A stretch of 13,778 nt of DNA from an uncultured Enterobacter sp. Its GTDB lineage: Bacteria; Pseudomonadota; Gammaproteobacteria; Enterobacterales; Enterobacteriaceae. Shown here one piece after another: positions 13,600 to 13,778 of the stretch. The number at the start of each line of letters is the position of its first letter. Position 1 is the stretch's first letter. The stretch spans positions 1-13,778 of the forward strand of contig CAMKZP010000033.1 of the NCBI GenBank assembly GCA_946477805.1, in the 5' to 3' direction. A model generated the notes under the pieces. The model was given only the letters and a program-made list of their open reading frames with translations, made no database searches and was not told the origin of the DNA. Position numbers and translations under genes: made by a program.

Positions 13600-13778
13600 T
13601 TAACCCATAGGGTGCTCCCGCCGACGCAGGCGGGAGGGGAATATGGATGCGCCTGTAGGGGCAACGATTTATCAGCCACGTTGGTGCTGAATGTACTTCT
13701 TCACTACTTCCAGCGGTGCTCCTCCGCATGAGCCGACGAAATAGGATCGTGACCAGAGCACTGGCTTCGAGTACGCCG
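13600..13778 (-). mobile_element. Right end of a second IS200/IS605 element, cut by the window edge
   Basis: It contains the end of a tnpA and then a subterminal hairpin (CTCCCGCC / GGCGGGAG, 13615-13636, 6-base loop). The boundary to umuC is near 13597-13600, where the minus strand reads GGGTTAA then umuC sequence. IS200/IS605 elements have no terminal inverted repeats and make no target duplication, so the precise edge is set by comparison with an uninterrupted umuC. Confidence 0.7.
13672..13778 (-). CDS. tnpA: TnpA (Y1 HUH transposase), C-terminal part
   Basis: The last 34 codons read AYSKPVLWSRSYFVGSCGG, then APLEVVKKYIQHQRG and stop. LWSxSYFVGS and the following helix with VVKxYI are the C-terminal hallmarks of IS200/IS605 TnpA, and the Tyr in KKYIQ corresponds to the catalytic nucleophile. 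The rest lies outside the window. The enzyme cuts and joins single-stranded DNA at element ends. Confidence 0.88.
   Translation of the reverse strand, partial: AYSKPVLWSRSYFVGSCGGAPLEVVKKYIQHQRG

Overview
The window is part of a large F-like plasmid of an enterobacterium (Escherichia, Klebsiella, Enterobacter, Salmonella and relatives). The evidence is a RepFIB-type initiator gene with its iterons, a SopA/SopB partition pair with its sopC-like centromere, a decayed resD-type resolvase gene, a truncated umuC and several insertion-sequence pieces. Identifications rest on recognising protein families by eye; no database search was run.

Layout from left to right. 1-400: no intact gene; a strong intrinsic terminator (179-205) and a possible IS3-family orfA scrap. 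403-1107: resD pseudogene with frameshifts, a nonsense codon and a lost catalytic region. 1110-2800: RepFIB replicon, with repA on the minus strand, one iteron cluster beyond its 3' end, a second cluster upstream, DnaA boxes and a ladder of five GATC sites. 2800-3530: no convincing gene, but a short stretch resembling the sequence beside ColE1/p15A origins. 3533-6577: sopA operator and promoter, sopA, sopB, then a sopC-like centromere whose palindromes alternate between two central dinucleotides. 6606-6735: a broken umuC scrap. 6856 to about 8100: a tnpB-only IS200/IS605-type element with an internal stop codon. 8304-11159: a metabolic pair on the minus strand, aspA (aspartate ammonia-lyase) followed by dcuA (anaerobic C4-dicarboxylate carrier), with a CRP-like site upstream and an intrinsic terminator or attenuator between them. 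11669-12734: small unrecognised plus-strand ORFs, partly decayed, with three perfect or near-perfect palindromes. 12772-13596: umuC lacking its N-terminal part, cut by the right end of a second IS200/IS605 element whose tnpA runs off the window.

How it works together: RepA with iterons replicates the plasmid, and SopA/SopB/sopC segregates it. The accessory segment carries an aspA-dcuA pair that, by analogy with the chromosomal E. coli operon, would convert aspartate to fumarate plus ammonia and exchange C4-dicarboxylates during anaerobic growth. The flanking umuC fragments and IS200/IS605 pieces suggest this segment arrived by repeated insertion and rearrangement next to the replication-partition core.

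The items most worth following up are the alternating two-type centromere array, the plasmid-borne aspA-dcuA pair with an Arg in a normally Gly position of AspA, the tnpB element with its readable guide, and the unexplained palindromes at 11748-12759.
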